A program made the position numbers and the translations under genes. From Cupriavidus metallidurans CH34 (GTDB lineage Bacteria > Pseudomonadota > Gammaproteobacteria > Burkholderiales > Burkholderiaceae), in contig NC_007974.2 of NCBI RefSeq assembly GCF_000196015.1, positions 1,798,001-1,862,000 on the forward strand: DNA of 64,000 nucleotides, given 5' to 3'. A model generated the notes under the pieces. The model was not told the DNA's origin. It searched no databases and saw only the letters and a program-made list of their open reading frames with translations. Positions 9,182 through 17,358 of the stretch are shown piece by piece; the first letter of the stretch is position 1; the number at the start of each line of letters is the position of its first letter.

Positions 9182-9776
9182 CGATGTCTCCTGCCTTGTC
9201 GTTATTCGCCAGGGATGTGCCGCCCGTGCGTTGGAAATGCCGGGGGCCAGTTTATTTTTGAGGACAGAAAACCACTATCCGAAAGTTTCGAAGCGCGCGT
9301 TCGTGGATTTTCAAGGCTTGCATGAATGGCCGCTTCTCGCGGCAATCCCGGCGCGGCAAATCTGGCGTCGGGTCCGCAATGCCGCGCAGGAATCGGAAGG
9401 CGCATTCGAGGGGCACTCGGGGCGCAGTCGGGGGCGCAGTCGGGGGTGCATTCGGGAGCGTCTCCGTCGGCCCGGAAGATCGTGCCGGCGTACCGAACAG
9501 CGCACTGTTTTTCCCTCCACCTTGATGTTTTCGATGTGGGGTGCCCCACTCTGGTGCTAAGCTTCGTGCCTGTCCGAAACATCCAGCCACAAGCCTAATT
9601 GTTAGGACATTTCGGCTTGCCTCCCAGTCCCGCCGCCTGACGCGGGGTCCCCATCGGGATTTCCCGGGTTTCCATGCCGCGGCGCCCACCAGACACGCCA
9701 TTCGGAGCGACCCTTCCGCCATACCCACTGCGTGGCGCAGGCGCCGCACATCGCATCAAGAAAACTCAGAGACATC
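9182..9776. other. 595-bp intergenic region upstream of gdhA and of the Bug-led operon
   Basis: This divergent region carries no convincing gene: the short open frames overlap on both strands and none resembles a known protein. It holds a G-rich array (9396-9456) and a GTGGGG-TG-CCCCAC hairpin at 9536-9549. It also has a nested inverted repeat at 9590-9619 (outer arms CAAGCC/GGCTTG, inner arms CCTAA/TTAGG), about 160 bp before gdhA, which is a candidate operator. Promoters for gdhA and for the operon ending at 1366 must lie here, but I cannot place them with confidence. Confidence 0.5.
9396..9456 (+). repeat. Degenerate 11-12-bp G-rich direct repeat with G-quadruplex pattern
   Basis: Units of the form GGGGGCGCAGTC repeat about five times with drift (..GCGCATTC, ..GGCACTC, ..GCGCAGTC twice, ..TGCATTC). 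The G tracts at 9410-9413, 9419-9422, 9430-9434, 9442-9446 and 9454-9456 are separated by loops of 5, 7, 7 and 7 bases. This fits the usual G-quadruplex search pattern on the plus strand. It lies about 320 bp upstream of gdhA. Confidence 0.7.
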
Positions 9777-11120
9777 GTGACTTCTCGCACCCTCGATTCC
9801 TTCCTGGCCGGGGTCTCCCGGCGTGACCCCAACCAGCCCGAATTCTTCCAGGCCGTGAAGGAGGTCATGATGACCTTGTGGCCGTTCGTCGAACGCAACC
9901 CGCGCTATGGCGATCAGGCACTGCTGGAACGGCTGGTGGAACCGGAACGTGTGATCCAGTTCCGCGTGGCATGGACCGACGATCGCGGCCAGGTGCAGGT
10001 CAACCGCGCATTCCGCGTGCAGCACAGCTCCGCAATCGGCCCGTACAAGGGTGGGATGCGCTTCCACCCGACCGTGAACCTGTCGGTACTGAAGTTCCTG
10101 GGCTTCGAGCAGACCTTCAAGAATGCGCTGACCACCCTGCCCATGGGCGGCGGCAAGGGCGGCTCGGACTTCGACCCAAAGGGCAAGACCGACGCTGAAG
10201 TCATGCGCTTCTGCCAGGCGCTGATCACCGAGCTGTATCGTCACCTGGGACCGGACACCGACGTGCCGGCCGGTGACATCGGCGTGGGCGCGCGGGAAGT
10301 CGGCTTCATGGCCGGCATGATGAAGAAGCTGTCGAACCAGTCCGCCTGCGTGTTCACTGGCAAGGGTCTGGCCTTCGGCGGCAGCCTGATGCGTCCCGAG
10401 GCCACCGGCTACGGCACGGTGTACTTCGCGCAGGAGATGCTGCATCGTCGCGGCCGCGAATTCGACGGTCTGCGTGTGCTGCTGTCGGGCTCGGGCAACG
10501 TGGCGCAATACGCCGCCGAAAAGGCGATCGAGCTGGGTGCCAAGGTGCTGACGGTATCGGACTCCGGAGGCGTGCTGCACTTCCCCGAGGGCATGAATCG
10601 CGAGCAACTGGACGCGCTGATGACGTTCAAGAACGACACCCGTGGCCGCCTGTCCGACTTTGCCGAGCAGCATGGCCTGCGCTTCGAGGCCGGCAAGACG
10701 CCGTGGCACGTGCCCGCCGACGTTGCTCTGCCGTGCGCCACCCAGAACGAACTGAACGGTCAGGATGCCGAGCGCCTGCTGTCGAACGGCGTGTTCTGCG
10801 TAGCCGAAGGCGCCAACATGCCGTCGACGCTGGACGCCGTGGACCGCTTCGTGGCCGCACGCATCCTGTATGCGCCGGGCAAGGCCAGCAACGCTGGCGG
10901 TGTGGCCACTTCGGGCCTGGAGATGTCGCAGAACGCCATGCGCATGGCCTGGCATCACGCCGAGATCGACGAGAAGCTCCACGCCATCATGAAGGACATC
11001 CACGGCAACTGCATCCACTACGGCCAGAAGGAAGACGGCTACATCAATTATGTGGAAGGCGCCAACATCGCCGGCTTCGTCAAGGTGGCGGACGCCATGC
11101 TGGCGCAGGGTGTGATCTGA
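9777..11120 (+). CDS. gdhA: NADP-type glutamate dehydrogenase
   Basis: From the GTG at 9777 the protein has 447 residues, the same length I recall for E. coli GdhA, and the two align over the whole length. Examples are RRDPNQPEFFQAVKEV, QFSSAIGPYKGGMR-type and TTLPMGGGKGGSDFDPKGK (substrate-binding lysines), the Rossmann GSGNVAQYAAEKAIE, and the closing NIAGFVKVADAMLAQGVI. AGAGA at 9767-9772 is a plausible ribosome site; a frame extension to 9732 has no counterpart in the family. The enzyme aminates 2-oxoglutarate with ammonium in the cytosol. It appears monocistronic, closed by the terminator at 11180. Confidence 0.97.
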   Translation: MTSRTLDSFLAGVSRRDPNQPEFFQAVKEVMMTLWPFVERNPRYGDQALLERLVEPERVIQFRVAWTDDRGQVQVNRAFRVQHSSAIGPYKGGMRFHPTVNLSVLKFLGFEQTFKNALTTLPMGGGKGGSDFDPKGKTDAEVMRFCQALITELYRHLGPDTDVPAGDIGVGAREVGFMAGMMKKLSNQSACVFTGKGLAFGGSLMRPEATGYGTVYFAQEMLHRRGREFDGLRVLLSGSGNVAQYAAEKAIELGAKVLTVSDSGGVLHFPEGMNREQLDALMTFKNDTRGRLSDFAEQHGLRFEAGKTPWHVPADVALPCATQNELNGQDAERLLSNGVFCVAEGANMPSTLDAVDRFVAARILYAPGKASNAGGVATSGLEMSQNAMRMAWHHAEIDEKLHAIMKDIHGNCIHYGQKEDGYINYVEGANIAGFVKVADAMLAQGVI

Positions 11121-11179
11121 TCCCGCGGCCGATCGGGCAGCTGGTCTAACCAGACACCCGGTTGCCAGCCCGGGAAGGA

Positions 11180-11213
11180 ATGCGACGAGGCAAGCCTCGT
11201 CGCATTTTCTTTT
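11180..11213 (+). terminator. Rho-independent terminator of gdhA
   Basis: A perfect 11-bp stem ATGCGACGAGG/CCTCGTCGCAT with loop CAAG (11180-11205) is followed by a T-rich run to 11213. It begins 60 bp after the gdhA stop codon. Confidence 0.9.
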
Positions 11214-11309
11214 GCCCGCTGCGCCGCCACGCATCGTCAGGTAGGATTGGCGCTCCCCCTGATCGCGTCGGCCGGGCCCACAGGCCCCGTGTGCTGCGGA
11301 GAACACAAG

Positions 11310-11921
11310 ATGGAATACATCAACACCCTGCTGGCTCTGACCGGCGTCATGATGTTGAGCGTCGCCAGCCCGGGACCGAATTTCATGATCGTCACATCGA
11401 CGGCGGTCGCGTCTCGGCGTGCAGGCGTGATCACCGGCCTCGCGCTTGGCGCAGCCTCGGGCACCTGGGCCCTGATCGCGATCGCCGGACTCGGCCTGAT
11501 CGTCACGCATGTGGCATGGATCGGCACGGCGCTCCGGATTGCTGGCGCCGCCTACCTGATCTGGCTCGGGGCAAAGATGATCCTGACCGCGCGCCATCCG
11601 CTGAATGCTCCGACCCTCGTTGCGCCATCCGGCTGGACCGCCGCGAAGAAGGGCTATGCCGTCAGCATGACCAACCCCAAGGCCGTGGCGTTCTACGGCA
11701 GCATCTTCGCGTTGATGGTCCCCGCTCACGCGCCGGCATGGTTCCACGTCGCTGTCATCGCCATTGCAGTCGCGGTATCGTCTGCATGGTACTGCGGCAT
11801 GGCGCTGCTCGCCTCACACCCTGCGGTTCACCGGTTACTGATGCGGCGCAAGGCCGTGCTGGATTCCGTGGTTGGAGGACTGCTGATAGTCCTTGGCGGA
11901 CGGATGCTGGCGGCGCGCTGA
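11310..11921 (+). CDS. LysE/RhtB-family amino-acid exporter
   Basis: 203 residues from the ATG at 11310, which has GGAGAA six bases upstream. The family opening MEYINTLLALTGVMMLSVASPGPNFMIV includes the conserved S-P-G-P-N motif, and the chain has about six hydrophobic segments, as in other LysE/RhtB inner-membrane exporters. Members of this family expel amino acids or related metabolites; the substrate here is unknown. The gene follows gdhA but is separated from it by a terminator, so independent transcription is likely. Confidence 0.9.
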   Translation: MEYINTLLALTGVMMLSVASPGPNFMIVTSTAVASRRAGVITGLALGAASGTWALIAIAGLGLIVTHVAWIGTALRIAGAAYLIWLGAKMILTARHPLNAPTLVAPSGWTAAKKGYAVSMTNPKAVAFYGSIFALMVPAHAPAWFHVAVIAIAVAVSSAWYCGMALLASHPAVHRLLMRRKAVLDSVVGGLLIVLGGRMLAAR

Positions 11922-11994
11922 AGCCTTGCGTTCCCCACCAATTCACCAGGAATGCGACGGGGGCGGGAGAGGATCGTCATCGACCACCATCGGC

Positions 11995-13014
11995 CTACTG
12001 ATAGTCGAAAGTGAAAACCATCGTACCCCTCACGGTGCCAGGACTAGGTCTGGCCGAAAGGCTGTGGTACCGAAACGCATAGCGATACGAGGCCATGCCG
12101 TTGGCGGAGATGTTGCCAAGATGATTGCGCGTTTGCAGGGGTACGGGGGAATAAGTGCCGTCGTTGATCAACTGCACACCAACCCCGCTGGCCATGCCGG
12201 CCGCGCCTTCGTTCTGGATGCCCAGCACGCCCGTGGAAGCGGATCTGACAGGCGTCCCGCCGGCGCCGTCGAAGGATATGCCCACAACTGCCGCGCCATC
12301 GCATATGAGCCCGATGGAGAATGGCGCAAAGCCCGTCGTCGAACCATTCCCGGAAAGACTCGATACCGTGGCATCCGGAAGGGCAACGGTCGTCGGAGCA
12401 CGTGTCGTGCAGGTAATCTGACGTGGCGTGGCGCTGCCAGTAAAGCCTATGTGGTTCCCTCCACCGCCCAGGCCGACTGCTGAACGATAAACACCAAAAC
12501 CAAAGAGCGTTTGCGAAGGATCCAGGCTACCTTGACCGATCGCTCCCGTTTTCACGAATTCGATGGAAACGGACACCGAATACGAAAGGTCAGCCGCCAG
12601 CGCTCCCAGAGCCGCCGCTCTTGTATCGCAGGTCACGCCGATAGCATTGGTCAAAGGCTGTCCCACGGCGTTCCGTAGCCGAATGCCAATGCCAGCGACA
12701 CCTGTCGAATACACGCCTGGGGTGATTTCTCTGCCGCTTCCGTAATAGCACGCAATGATCGGCGCTCCTGCATAAATCAAATTGTTGCCGTCCGCGACGC
12801 ATCGACCGCTGAACGTGTAGTTTCGCCTCGTGCCCGGGATGGCCGCGCCAACCGCAAGGTTAACCGCCACGGCCATATTGTTCATCGCCTGCAAGTAAGG
12901 CATGGAAGGCGATGTCGAGCAATCTCCCAACGCGTGAACGGCATCAGATACGGCCACCAAGGCCAGTCCACACAGCATCTTCTGCAGCGTCTCATTCCAT
13001 ACTCTTCGAATCAT
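11995..13014 (-). CDS. Orphan fimbrial/adhesin-type protein
   Basis: 339 residues from ATG at 13014, preceded by a G-rich ribosome site (GGGGGGCGTG). A signal peptide (LQKMLCGLALVAVSDAVHA) leads a cysteine-containing mature protein (ALGDCSTSPSMPY). The C-terminal half looks like a type 1 pilus adhesin or subunit: ITCTTRAPTTVALPDATV, paired cysteines, SANGMASYRYAFRYH and the beta-rich end GTMVFTFDYQ. No chaperone, usher or other pilin gene is near. Base composition looks lower in GC than its neighbours, suggesting separate acquisition. The fimbrial assignment is by pattern only. Confidence 0.65.
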   Translation of the reverse strand: MIRRVWNETLQKMLCGLALVAVSDAVHALGDCSTSPSMPYLQAMNNMAVAVNLAVGAAIPGTRRNYTFSGRCVADGNNLIYAGAPIIACYYGSGREITPGVYSTGVAGIGIRLRNAVGQPLTNAIGVTCDTRAAALGALAADLSYSVSVSIEFVKTGAIGQGSLDPSQTLFGFGVYRSAVGLGGGGNHIGFTGSATPRQITCTTRAPTTVALPDATVSSLSGNGSTTGFAPFSIGLICDGAAVVGISFDGAGGTPVRSASTGVLGIQNEGAAGMASGVGVQLINDGTYSPVPLQTRNHLGNISANGMASYRYAFRYHSLSARPSPGTVRGTMVFTFDYQ

Positions 13015-13185
13015 CACGCCCCCCCTGTTCACGTCATCCTCACAGCCGCTACCGGCCGCGACCATTTGTTGCAATCCTGAAGCAACGGTTTCCGACGTGA
13101 AATCGCAAAATCCTTAAATCCCCGCCCAGCGGTCAGGTTCACACTGAGGTGCGGCAGCGCGAGCACACGGAGAGAATCGACTAAG

Positions 13186-13671
13186 ATGGCAGCCTCTTTC
13201 GATCCACGCTGCCCTGCCAGCCCCATCATGGCCCGCCTCAAACTCGACCTGCCTGCCGACCAGTTCTGCTATTCCACCCACCTGACCGTTCGCGTCACCG
13301 ACATCAACTCCGCCAATCACCTGGCCAACGATTCGATGATCTCGATGATCTCGGAGGCACGGGCCCGCTTTCTCTTCCAGTTCGGCAGCGAGGGCGACCG
13401 CGTGGACGGTGCGGGCATCATCGTCACCGACCTGGCCACGATGTATCGCAAGGAGGCCCACGCACGCGACCAGCTTCTGTTCGAGGTGGGTGTAATGGAC
13501 TTCAACAAGTACGGCGGCGACATCATCTTCCGAATCACGCGCCCGCAGGATGGCGCCCTGATCGCCATGGCCAAGTCCGGCTTCGTCTTCTTCGATTACG
13601 CCACCACGCGCGTGGTGCCGATGCCCGATGGCTTCGCCGCGCGATTCCCGAAGGTGAACTGGGTCGATTGA
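13186..13671 (+). CDS. Hotdog-fold acyl-CoA thioesterase
   Basis: 161 residues, or 147 if the ATG at 13228 is used; the second start removes a 14-residue N-terminus with no family likeness. The core THLTVRVTDINSANHLANDSMISMISEARARFLFQFG is typical of the 4HBT thioesterase family, with the aspartate and histidine-asparagine segment near the active site. It would hydrolyse an acyl-CoA to the free acid and CoA in the cytosol; the substrate is unknown. It stands alone between a convergent-free upstream gap and an 11-bp tandem repeat. Confidence 0.8.
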   Translation: MAASFDPRCPASPIMARLKLDLPADQFCYSTHLTVRVTDINSANHLANDSMISMISEARARFLFQFGSEGDRVDGAGIIVTDLATMYRKEAHARDQLLFEVGVMDFNKYGGDIIFRITRPQDGALIAMAKSGFVFFDYATTRVVPMPDGFAARFPKVNWVD

Positions 13672-13707
13672 CCCGACACAGGCCCCGCACCCAAGGCGCG
13701 GGGTAGT

Positions 13708-13784
13708 CCCGCCCTTCTCCCGCCCTTCTCCCGCCCTTCTCTCGCCCTTCTCTCGCCCTTCTCTCGCCCTTCTCTCGCCCTTCT
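13708..13784. repeat. Tandem repeat of 11-bp units (seven copies)
   Basis: Seven consecutive copies of C-Y-CGCCCTTCT: three copies of CCCGCCCTTCT and then four of CTCGCCCTTCT, with a decayed eighth copy up to about 13796. The array lies between the thioesterase stop codon and the porin start, ending about 125 bp before the porin ATG. The strictly ordered variants indicate expansion by slippage. Confidence 0.95.
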
Positions 13785-13908
13785 CTCGCGCCCTCCTTTT
13801 CTGCCTGCCCGCGCCCGGAACGATGCGGCTGTAATCTCGCCGCAATCGAAACGAAATGTCGGCATTTCTATACTCGCCGCTCCAATTCAATAACTGGAGA
13901 GAGAGTCC

Positions 13909-14976
13909 ATGAATGTTCGTCACGGCGTTGCGATGGCAACCCTGGGGATGATTGCAGGCACCGCGTCCGCGCAATCCAGCGTCACGCTTTATGGCGTCGC
14001 CGACGTTGGTATCGAGTACCTCAGCAACGTGCCTTCCGCCAACGGCGGCGCCAGCCAGGTACGGATGGCATCCGGCAACATGTCCACATCCCGCTGGGGC
14101 ATTCGTGGTGTCGAGGATCTCGGCGGCGGCCTGAAGGCGATCTTCGATCTCGAAAGCGGTATTTCGCTCGATACCGGCGCGCAAAACAACCGGACCCGGC
14201 TCTTCGATCGGACGTCTATCGTAGGTCTGAGCAGCAAGTACGGAACCGTCACGTTGGGCCGCCAGACCACCCCGCTGTATGACACCGCGATCCAACTCGA
14301 CCCGATGGGCTTTGCGCCGCGGTACTCGCTCTACAAGAGTGACGACGTGCTGGCCGGCCGCGCGGACAACTCAATCAAGTACCGTGGCACGTTCAACGGA
14401 CTAACCGCCAGCGGCTTGTACAGTTTCAGCCGAACCGGCGGCGGAGAGGTCCCCGGCAACTACACCCTCGACCGCAATCTCGGTATCTCGTTGTCCTATG
14501 AGGTGAGTTCCTTCGCGATCGGCGCGGTATATGACGAGTACCAGGGCTCCACGCTTGCTACCGCCGAACGCAAGGACCGGCGCATGCTGGTCGGCGCGAG
14601 CTACGCCTTCGGCCCGGCAAAGGCCTTCATCGGCTATCGCTGGTACAACGGCAACGTCGGCGCCATGCCGACCGACCGCTCCGATCTGTACTGGGCGGGT
14701 CTGCGTTACAGCGTGACGCCCGCGCTGAAGCTGACCGGCGCGGCGTACTACACGAACATGCGCAACGCCGGGGCCGACCCGATCATGTTCGTCGCCTCGG
14801 CGGACTATGCATTCTCCAAGCGCACGGACGTGTACATGAATGCCGGCTACGCGCTGAACCGCGGCAACTCCCAGCTCGGCATGAACGGATTCAACACGCC
14901 GAGCGGCAGCCCGACCAACGTCGTTCCCGGCAAGGACCAGACTGGCCTGGTGGTCGGCGTGCGCCACAAGTTCTGA
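13909..14976 (+). CDS. Gram-negative general porin (OmpC/Omp32 family)
   Basis: 355 residues. The signal peptide ends ATLGMIAGTASA, and the mature start QSSVTLYGVADVGIEYLSN is characteristic of betaproteobacterial trimeric porins. The SRWGIRGVEDLGGGLKAIFDLESG block and C-terminal phenylalanine (GVRHKF) fit a 16-stranded outer-membrane barrel with a BAM recognition end. It admits small hydrophilic solutes. GGAGAGAGA precedes the start. Expression could be influenced by the 11-bp array upstream; a strong terminator follows at 15031. Confidence 0.95.
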   Translation: MNVRHGVAMATLGMIAGTASAQSSVTLYGVADVGIEYLSNVPSANGGASQVRMASGNMSTSRWGIRGVEDLGGGLKAIFDLESGISLDTGAQNNRTRLFDRTSIVGLSSKYGTVTLGRQTTPLYDTAIQLDPMGFAPRYSLYKSDDVLAGRADNSIKYRGTFNGLTASGLYSFSRTGGGEVPGNYTLDRNLGISLSYEVSSFAIGAVYDEYQGSTLATAERKDRRMLVGASYAFGPAKAFIGYRWYNGNVGAMPTDRSDLYWAGLRYSVTPALKLTGAAYYTNMRNAGADPIMFVASADYAFSKRTDVYMNAGYALNRGNSQLGMNGFNTPSGSPTNVVPGKDQTGLVVGVRHKF

Positions 14977-15030
14977 ACCGTCGAGCGATCGCCAGCATCG
15001 ACACTTTCTTGCGAGGGCAAGAGGGTTCTT

Positions 15031-15060
15031 GGCCTCCGGCTTCCGGAGGCCTTTTTTGTT
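15031..15060 (+). terminator. Rho-independent terminator of the porin gene
   Basis: A 9-bp perfect stem GGCCTCCGG/CCGGAGGCC with loop CTT (15031-15051) is followed by TTTTTTG. It lies about 55 bp after the porin stop codon. Confidence 0.92.
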
Positions 15061-15135
15061 TGCCATCGCCCGGGATGGACGTACGTGCGATCCGCCAGCC
15101 AACGCACATGGCAACCTGCCGCGGCGCCATTTTCC

Positions 15136-15149
15136 TTGATCGGAATCAA
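15136..15149. promoter_or_regulatory. FNR/ANR-type box
   Basis: TTGAT-CGGA-ATCAA is a perfect match to the FNR/ANR consensus TTGAT-N4-ATCAA. It lies 223 bp upstream of the TauD-like gene in a stretch (15061-15372) with no gene apart from a possible leader ORF. I see no good -10 hexamer at the class II distance, so its mode of action is open. Confidence 0.6.
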
Positions 15150-15292
15150 ACGGGGGATTCTGAAGCCTCGCCACTGTCATCAGACGCAATGCTTATGGCA
15201 TGAAATGCAAAGTCTGGCGTACCCACAACTCCTACCTTGATGCCAACGCCACGTGCGTTGAATCACCACATCAAAACGATAGGAGACAGATC

Positions 15293-15373
15293 TTGGCAAC
15301 GTCCGGCATTCCCTTTCGCATTTCCCTTCGCACCACCCAGTGCGCACCCGTAACCTTCGAGGAGGCACGCTGA
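15293..15373 (+). CDS. Possible 26-codon leader ORF overlapping the TauD-like start
   Basis: A TTG codon at 15293 has AGGAGA seven bases upstream (15281-15286). It opens a frame of 26 codons that ends with TGA at 15371-15373, overlapping the ATG at 15373 in a TGATG junction. No similarity is recognised. It may be a translational-coupling leader, or chance. Confidence 0.25.
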   Translation: MATSGIPFRISLRTTQCAPVTFEEAR

Positions 15374-16272
15374 TGCGCATCGAACCAATGACCGCCAGCA
15401 TCGGCGCCGAACTCGTGGGCGTCAGGCTTTCCGATGCGATTCATGACGATGGCCTGTTCGACGAAATCCGTGCCGCGCTGCTGCGACACAAGGTGCTGTT
15501 CCTGCGCGACCAGGACATCTCCCGGGCCGAACATGTGGCATTTGCCGAGCGCTTCGGCAAGCTCGAAGATCACCCGGTAGCCGGCAGCCATCCCGATCAT
15601 CCTGGGCTCGTGCAGATCTACAAGCGGCCGGACCAGCCGATGGATCGCTACGAGAACGCCTGGCATACCGATGCCACGTGGCGTGAAGCGCCACCGCTGG
15701 GTTGCGTGCTGCGCTGCGTGGAATCGCCCGAGATCGGCGGCGACACAATGTGGGCCAACATGGTGCTCGCCTACGAGAACCTGCCCGCTCATGTCAAGAC
15801 GCAGATTGCCGGCCTGCGCGCGCGGCACAGCATCGAGGCGAGCTTCGGTGCTGCCATGCCGATCGAGAAGCGCCTGGCGCTGAAGGCGCAGTACCCCGAC
15901 CCCGAGCATCCCGTCGTGCGGGTCCATCCCGAGACTGGCGAGAAGGTCCTCTTCGTCAATGCGTTCACCACGCACTTCTCCAACTTTCATACGCCCGCGC
16001 ACGTCCGCTACGGGCAGGACTACAACCCGGGCGCGGGCGAACTGCTGCGCTACCTGATCAGCCAGGCATTCATTCCCGAGTACCAGGTGCGCTGGCGCTG
16101 GAAGGCCAACAGCATGGCGATCTGGGACAACCGGAGCACCCAGCACTACGCGGTGATGGACTACGCACCGTGCCATCGCAAGATGGAGCGCGCCGGCATC
16201 ATCGGCGACAAGCCCTTCGGCATCGGCGAAGGCGAAGTCAAGGCAGAGTCGGCGCAGCCGGCCACGGCCTGA
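15373..16272 (+). CDS. TauD/TfdA-family 2-oxoglutarate-dependent dioxygenase
   Basis: 299 residues from ATG at 15373, preceded by GGAGG. The Fe(II) facial triad is visible as HTDATW (H-x-D, near residue 99) and the distal histidine in NRSTQHYAVMDY (near residue 257), with the oxoglutarate-binding arginine in HRKMERAGI. The closest family pattern is that of TauD and related enzymes (IEPMTASIGAELVGVRLSD). It would hydroxylate an organic acid or amine using O2 and 2-oxoglutarate. The BKACE gene follows after 24 bp, so the two probably act in one route. Confidence 0.93.
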   Translation: MRIEPMTASIGAELVGVRLSDAIHDDGLFDEIRAALLRHKVLFLRDQDISRAEHVAFAERFGKLEDHPVAGSHPDHPGLVQIYKRPDQPMDRYENAWHTDATWREAPPLGCVLRCVESPEIGGDTMWANMVLAYENLPAHVKTQIAGLRARHSIEASFGAAMPIEKRLALKAQYPDPEHPVVRVHPETGEKVLFVNAFTTHFSNFHTPAHVRYGQDYNPGAGELLRYLISQAFIPEYQVRWRWKANSMAIWDNRSTQHYAVMDYAPCHRKMERAGIIGDKPFGIGEGEVKAESAQPATA

Positions 16273-16296
16273 ACGTTCAATTCCACGGAGAGAGAC

Positions 16297-17358
16297 ATGG
16301 ATTTCATCGACGGTTCGATGTTCCCGGAAAACCAGCAGAAGCTCGTCATTACCGCCGCGCCGTATGGGCCCGAGTGGATACCTTCCGATTTTCCGGAAGA
16401 CATCCCAGTGACGATGGAGCAGCAGATCCAGAAGGCGGTGGACTGCTATAACGCCGGGGCCACCGTGCTGCACGTTCACGTGCGTGAAGCGGACGGCAAA
16501 GGTTCCAAGCGGCTGTCCAAGTTCAACGAACTGCTGGCCGGCATCCGTGCCCGCGTGCCGGACATGATCCTGCAGGTGGGCGGATCGATCTCGTTCGCGC
16601 CGGAGAGCGAAGGCGACGTGGCCAAGTGGCTGTCGGACGATACGCGCCACATGCTGGCCGAACTGAAGCCGACGCCGGACCAGGTGACGATCGCGATCAA
16701 CACCAACCAGATGAACGTGGTGGAACAGATGTGCGCGGCCGACGTGGCGGGCACCTCGCTGGCCGAACCGGCCAACTACCGCGCCTATCGCGAAATGACG
16801 ATTCCGGCCGGCCCGGAGTGGGTGGAAGAGCATATCCGCCGGCTCAGCATCAACGGCATCCAGACCCACTTCCAGCTTGCCAACATCGCGCAACTGGAAA
16901 CGGTGGAGCGGATGATGCGCCGGGGCAGCTGCAATGTGCCCCTGATCCTGACCTGGGTGGCAATTGGCGGCGGCTTCGAGGCGCCTAACCTCTACAACCT
17001 CGCCAACTTCGTGCGCGCTTGCCCGAACGGCTCGGTGCTGACACTGGAAACGTCGATGCTGAACGTGCTGCCGCTGAACATGATGGCGATTGCCATGGGC
17101 CTGCATGTGCGCTGCGGCATCGAGGACAACCTCTGGACGCAGCGGCGCGACCGCAAGATGGGCACAGTCGAGCAGATCGAGCAGCTCGTGCGCATCTCGC
17201 GCGAGTTCGGCCGGGATGTCGCCAACGCGAAGGAAGCGCGCGAGATCTACAAGATCGGGACGTTCTACGACAGCGCCAACGAGACGTTGGCCGAGAACGG
17301 CTTCGCGCCGAACCGCAAACCCGGCCAGGTAGGCTTTACACAGCACGCACGCCGCTAA
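16297..17358 (+). CDS. BKACE (DUF849) beta-keto acid cleavage enzyme
   Basis: 353 residues. KLVITAAPYGPEW, the zinc-binding HVHVREADGKGSKR block near residue 60 and ILQVGGSISFAPESEGD are signatures of the BKACE family, whose founder is the 3-keto-5-aminohexanoate cleavage enzyme. Members condense a beta-keto acid with acetyl-CoA and split it to acetoacetate and a new CoA ester; known substrates include dehydrocarnitine. A GGAGAGAGAC ribosome site precedes the ATG. It is co-transcribed with the dioxygenase, whose product may be converted to its substrate. The actual substrate is unknown. Confidence 0.92.
   Translation: MDFIDGSMFPENQQKLVITAAPYGPEWIPSDFPEDIPVTMEQQIQKAVDCYNAGATVLHVHVREADGKGSKRLSKFNELLAGIRARVPDMILQVGGSISFAPESEGDVAKWLSDDTRHMLAELKPTPDQVTIAINTNQMNVVEQMCAADVAGTSLAEPANYRAYREMTIPAGPEWVEEHIRRLSINGIQTHFQLANIAQLETVERMMRRGSCNVPLILTWVAIGGGFEAPNLYNLANFVRACPNGSVLTLETSMLNVLPLNMMAIAMGLHVRCGIEDNLWTQRRDRKMGTVEQIEQLVRISREFGRDVANAKEAREIYKIGTFYDSANETLAENGFAPNRKPGQVGFTQHARR

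Noticed and set aside
9363..9380. Possible sigma-54 promoter TGGCGTC...CCGCA upstream of gdhA
   Set aside because: The GG-GC spacing fits, but the -12 element lacks TTGC and the -24 element is poor.
9396..9456. G-rich array as a CRISPR
   Set aside because: Units are 11-12 bp without unique spacers, and no cas genes are present.
9756..11747. 663-codon minus-strand frame opposite gdhA
   Set aside because: It is antisense to a textbook glutamate dehydrogenase and crosses its terminator.
15271..17346. 691-codon minus-strand frame opposite the dioxygenase and BKACE genes
   Set aside because: It spans two genes with clear family motifs and an intergenic gap; no homology is recognised.
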